Under the pieces are notes generated by a model, which saw only the letters and a list, made by a program, of their open reading frames with translations, ran no database searches and was not told the origin of the DNA. Position numbers and translations under genes: made by a program. Below, piece after piece: positions 19,278-21,912 of a stretch of DNA of 21,912 nucleotides (its first letter is position 1; each line of letters opens with the position of its first letter). Location of the stretch: assembly GCA_001969505.1 (NCBI GenBank), contig LSSK01001676.1, positions 1 through 21,912 of the forward strand. Direction: 5' to 3'. This DNA comes from Zancudomyces culisetae. Its lineage: Eukaryota; Kickxellomycota; Harpellomycetes; Harpellales; Legeriomycetaceae.

Positions 19278-20179
19278 ATTTTCAGATTGTGTCAGGAGAA
19301 ATGAGTATGAAGTATGAGCAACAAACCGTGAAAGAGAGTAACACTAGGATAGGGGAGATAGAAAAGAGGAGAGGGCAAAATTCCAATAGTAGAGCATACA
19401 CGATGGGATTATGATTATCCTTTTTCATGCACATCATTTTCTTCTTTTTGTTCTTGTACTTCCTTCTCTCTATTTAGCTTGCAGCTATTGTTTATTTTCT
19501 GGAAATATGATTAAAACCAAGATTGATTATATGATATCGGACCAAACCAAATAAATTTCCTCTTTATCCAAATTATGTTGGTTTACCAAAATCAATAATC
19601 AAGCCCTCCCTCCTTCTACCCCCTTACATTATTAAAGGAAAAAAGAGAAAGAAAAACAGAAAAGCGCTAAATGGGTGGATAAACATTTTTTTTATTTTTT
19701 GGTGAAAAGTTGGTACATGCTCATTAAAAAAAAAAAAGATAATCCACATTTGAGGTTCCAAACCAAATTATGTTCAACCGAGCCAGTAAAATACTACAAT
19801 TATCCAAAAGATATTTTGATTATAACTGTCATTTTGTTTTTGTTTTTTTTTTTTTTTTTGGTTAACTTTTTCCGAGTCAAATAGGTGTGATTGTAATAGC
19901 AAGAATATTGGCAGAAGAGATTAAAACTTTAAAAAAATAATTAATTAAATATAAAAAAAGAAAGGGATCTACTATTGTACCATAGTTTACATCTCTTGAT
20001 AATATCTAACGAGAATAATACTGTCTCGGATATTTGTATTAAAAAAAAAGGTGTTTGTAAAAAGTGGTAGTAGTGGGTAAAAAGTAATCCGCAAAAGCAG
20101 AACACCAGGCGATAACCGCCACGGAAAATTTTTCGTATCCTAGTATGTATTGTTTACATTTCCATTTGCATTTGCATCT

Positions 20180-20227
20180 GTGTATGTATGTATGTATGTA
20201 TGTATGTATGTATGTATGTATGTATGT
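20180..20227. repeat. TATG/CATA tetranucleotide microsatellite
   Basis: About eleven copies of TATG in tandem are followed by a decayed TGTATGTG stretch to about 20240. Reverse reading frames through it give Thr/Tyr/Ile/His repeats that are artefacts of the repeat. Confidence 0.9.
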
Positions 20228-20427
20228 GTATGTGTACGTGTAAGTTTGCTTGTGCATGATCTTTGAGTTATTTCAAGGGAACCCAAAAGCATCACCATAA
20301 AAATGAAAAAAGCTTGGTACATTTTTTATATTTTTTATCTGGGTGTATGTAGAACTAACATTACAACGGTTTTCATTAACGATAAAGCTAAAATCCCTCA
20401 AACAAACAAGCAAATAAGTAAATAAAT

Positions 20428-20437
20428 TATATATATA
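20428..20437 (+). promoter_or_regulatory. Candidate TATA box of the small three-helix membrane protein gene
   Basis: TTATATATAT followed by AGG lies about 138 bases before the ATG at 20575, a distance like that of the other TATA-like elements in this window. Confidence 0.4.
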
Positions 20438-20574
20438 GGATAATAGAGTTTACATTTGATATAAAATTTCGTAGAGTAGGTATAGTTATTTGATTAGTAT
20501 ACTCATATAGTGTAGGGGGAGGCATATTACAAAATATTAAAGAGAAAAGAATAGAGTGAAAAAAAGAGAGAAAG

Positions 20575-20973
20575 ATGGAAGACAATACAACCATAAAAGG
20601 AAAACACAGTAATGATACACATAGAAAAATAAAAAATGTGCTCTCCAGGAGAATAGCCTTTATCTCGGTTGGGATCGTACTTGTGGTATCCATAGTAATA
20701 ATAGATATCTTTCGAATCTCTCGCAAACCGAACGAGGCATTAAAGTTAGCATCTCGGATTATAGCATTTATCATGGGTGGTATATGGCTATTATTACTTT
20801 TATCATATTTGCGTGTGAAAAACATGAAAAGGACCTTGAAACACATAAACACACATGACGAAGAACAAATTGCACAATTTTCCAAAAAGAAACTTTTAGG
20901 TAGAACATTGTTATTTTTTTACTTGATAATTTACATCCTTCACTTTTCACTATTTACTGTATTGTTAGCTTAG
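20575..20973 (+). CDS. Small unrecognised membrane protein with three hydrophobic helices
   Basis: This ATG-started frame of 132 residues has a polar, basic N-terminus (1-25) and three hydrophobic segments at about 27-46, 62-79 and 108-131, the last running to the C-terminus. A basic/acidic loop (residues 80-107, with RVKNMKRTLK and DEEQ) joins helices 2 and 3. The start context (AAG before ATGG) is good for a fungus, and a TATA-like element lies about 138 bases upstream. I know no family for it. A frame on the other strand is longer (152 codons) but begins at TTG rather than ATG and is read as a shadow. It lies convergent to the Argonaute gene with about 218 bases between. Location could be any endomembrane. 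An alternative is a non-coding match, but three well-shaped helices make that less likely. Confidence 0.6.
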   Translation: MEDNTTIKGKHSNDTHRKIKNVLSRRIAFISVGIVLVVSIVIIDIFRISRKPNEALKLASRIIAFIMGGIWLLLLLSYLRVKNMKRTLKHINTHDEEQIAQFSKKKLLGRTLLFFYLIIYILHFSLFTVLLA

Positions 20974-21032
20974 ATAATTAGTAAAAATAGCTGTATTCAA
21001 TTTCACAAGTTGGTGGAAATGATTAGAATAAG

Positions 21033-21056
21033 GGAGAGAGAGAGAGAGAGAGAGAG
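21033..21056. repeat. GA dinucleotide microsatellite between convergent genes
   Basis: About eleven GA units in tandem lie in the 218-base gap between the small membrane-protein gene and the Argonaute gene. This is likely in the 3' untranslated region of one of them. Confidence 0.9.
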
Positions 21057-21191
21057 GTAAAGAAACAAAATATCACCAAAAAGTAATTTGAAAACTTGGT
21101 GTGTAGGATTTAGATTGTTTACCATTGTAGATATCAACGTCAAAATAAAGTAGAATAAAAATGGATAATAAAAAAAAACCAAAGTATTAAA

Positions 21192-21912
21192 TTACATGAA
21201 ATACATGGTTCTTTGGAGTCTTTCGTGAATAGGAACAACCTTGGAGGGAGTCTGGGGAGCATTTGCACCAGTGCCAACATTACCAGAAGAGATAGAGGCA
21301 GTATCGCTGGCAGTACCCCAGTCATCTCTGGTATGGGAGCGAGCGCGGTAGGCGACACGATGGGCGTAGTAGACAGGGGGGACAATGCTGACAGAACGAG
21401 TACAGATGGCGTAGAGGTAACAGAGGTTGTAGGAAAGAGATTGGATTTCGTCGGTGGTGAAGTTGTTGTCGTCCTTGAGAACATAGTAGTGAACGGGTTT
21501 TGAAGTGCCCTGAATACCAGAGTGGGACTGAAGATAGAAATCAAAGAGATAAGGGCTGGTGATGGTGGAGTCAACGACGGTTCCGGGCAGACAATTGCCA
21601 GAGCGGTCGGAAGTGTCGTCGCCAGAGCCCATGGGGAAAAGCTTGGTCTTGTGGCGTTTCTGGACAACAACAAAGGTGATTGCGGGTTTGTAGCCCTTTT
21701 CAAGAGAGTCGCAAGCCTGGTAGATTGCATCGACTTCGGAGCGCAAAACAGTGTTGAACTGACCTTCACTGACACCATCACGATAGAAGATGATGCGTTG
21801 TGGTTTGTAGTTGGTGGATCTGTAGAAGTCGCGAAGGAGGTCGCGGACAATGGAAGAGAGGTTCTGGATGATTTCGACACGAGCAGGTTGCTGAGCCAAG
21901 GCAGCACGGAAG
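21192..21912 (-). CDS. AGO: Argonaute protein, C-terminal part of the PIWI domain; 5' end outside window
   Basis: The frame is open from the right edge to the TAA at 21194-21192, about 239 residues. It starts inside the PIWI domain (FRAALAQQPARVEIIQNL) and is cut only by the window. The segment RIIFYRDGVSEGQF holds the second catalytic Asp of the slicer tetrad and YYAHRVAYRAR holds the final His. LFPMGSGDDTSDRSGNCLPG and the VDSTITSPYLFDFYLQSHSGIQG block are family hallmarks. The first Asp and the Glu finger lie outside the window. The end (LQRTMYFM) matches the usual TMYFA-type terminus. In fungi such proteins bind small RNAs and act in RNA silencing. Codon use strongly prefers C-ending codons, unlike the AT-rich genes beside it. 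No intron is present in the visible part. Confidence 0.95.
   Translation of the reverse strand, partial: FRAALAQQPARVEIIQNLSSIVRDLLRDFYRSTNYKPQRIIFYRDGVSEGQFNTVLRSEVDAIYQACDSLEKGYKPAITFVVVQKRHKTKLFPMGSGDDTSDRSGNCLPGTVVDSTITSPYLFDFYLQSHSGIQGTSKPVHYYVLKDDNNFTTDEIQSLSYNLCYLYAICTRSVSIVPPVYYAHRVAYRARSHTRDDWGTASDTASISSGNVGTGANAPQTPSKVVPIHERLQRTMYFM

Larger units (their letters stand above)
17820..20574. other. Long divergent intergenic region with G-runs and microsatellites
   Basis: This 2.75-kb stretch separates two divergent membrane-protein genes. It holds many A/T homopolymers, a G-run island at 18686-18749, further G-runs at 18888-18899 and 19198-19214, a GTAC-containing 9-base repeat at 19252-19277 and a TATG microsatellite at 20180-20227. 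A forward frame at 19166-19414 has an ATG and 82 codons but no recognisable domain. No RNA gene or transposon signature was found. Confidence 0.55.

Noticed and set aside
19166-19414. 82-codon forward frame with ATG in the gap beside the G-run island
   Set aside because: Polar, repeat-influenced composition and no recognisable pattern; likely chance.
20427-20885. 152-codon reverse frame opposite the small membrane protein
   Set aside because: It begins at TTG and not ATG, and the forward frame has an ATG in good context and cleaner membrane helices.

Overview
This is a nuclear, AT-rich eukaryotic window that reads as an early-diverging, intron-poor fungus. The evidence is a fungal-type nucleoporin of the Nup155/Nup170 family, a PX-PH phospholipase D with the typical fungal C-terminus, an Argonaute, a secreted S1-type protease and a GT-AG intron. 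Fungi with small AT-rich, intron-poor genomes that also carry chymotrypsin-fold proteases include Zoopagomycota (for example Harpellales or Entomophthoromycotina). That placement is inference from gene content and composition only.

Layout, left to right. A secreted S1-fold protease homologue runs off the left edge on the minus strand (970 to 1). A 131-residue metallothionein-like protein is on minus (3020 to 2625). A complete nucleoporin is on minus (8797 to 5231). A 3.2-kb gene-free stretch with a period-7 array separates it from the divergent PLD1/Spo14-type phospholipase D on plus (11978 to 16192). Convergent to that is an unrecognised single-pass membrane protein with one intron on minus (17819 to 16674). 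A 2.7-kb non-coding stretch rich in G-runs and microsatellites follows. A small three-helix membrane protein is on plus (20575 to 20973). The 3' end of an Argonaute gene is on minus at the right edge (21912 to 21192).

The genes do not form an evident pathway. They are ordinary eukaryotic single genes: nuclear pore scaffold, phosphatidic-acid signalling, RNA silencing, metal binding, a secreted protein and two orphan membrane proteins. Several share a layout with a TATA-like element about 115-155 bases before the ATG. No tRNA, rRNA, transposon, CRISPR or virus-like gene was recognised.

The points most worth a second look are these. The S1 protease homologue has Ser where the catalytic His belongs and has lost the Cys191-Cys220 pair. 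The metallothionein is unusually long, with 33 cysteines. The phospholipase D has an insert of about 290 residues just before its second HKD motif. The two-exon membrane protein is an orphan. The Argonaute has C-ending codon use quite unlike its neighbours. I do not see a clear new multi-gene system.
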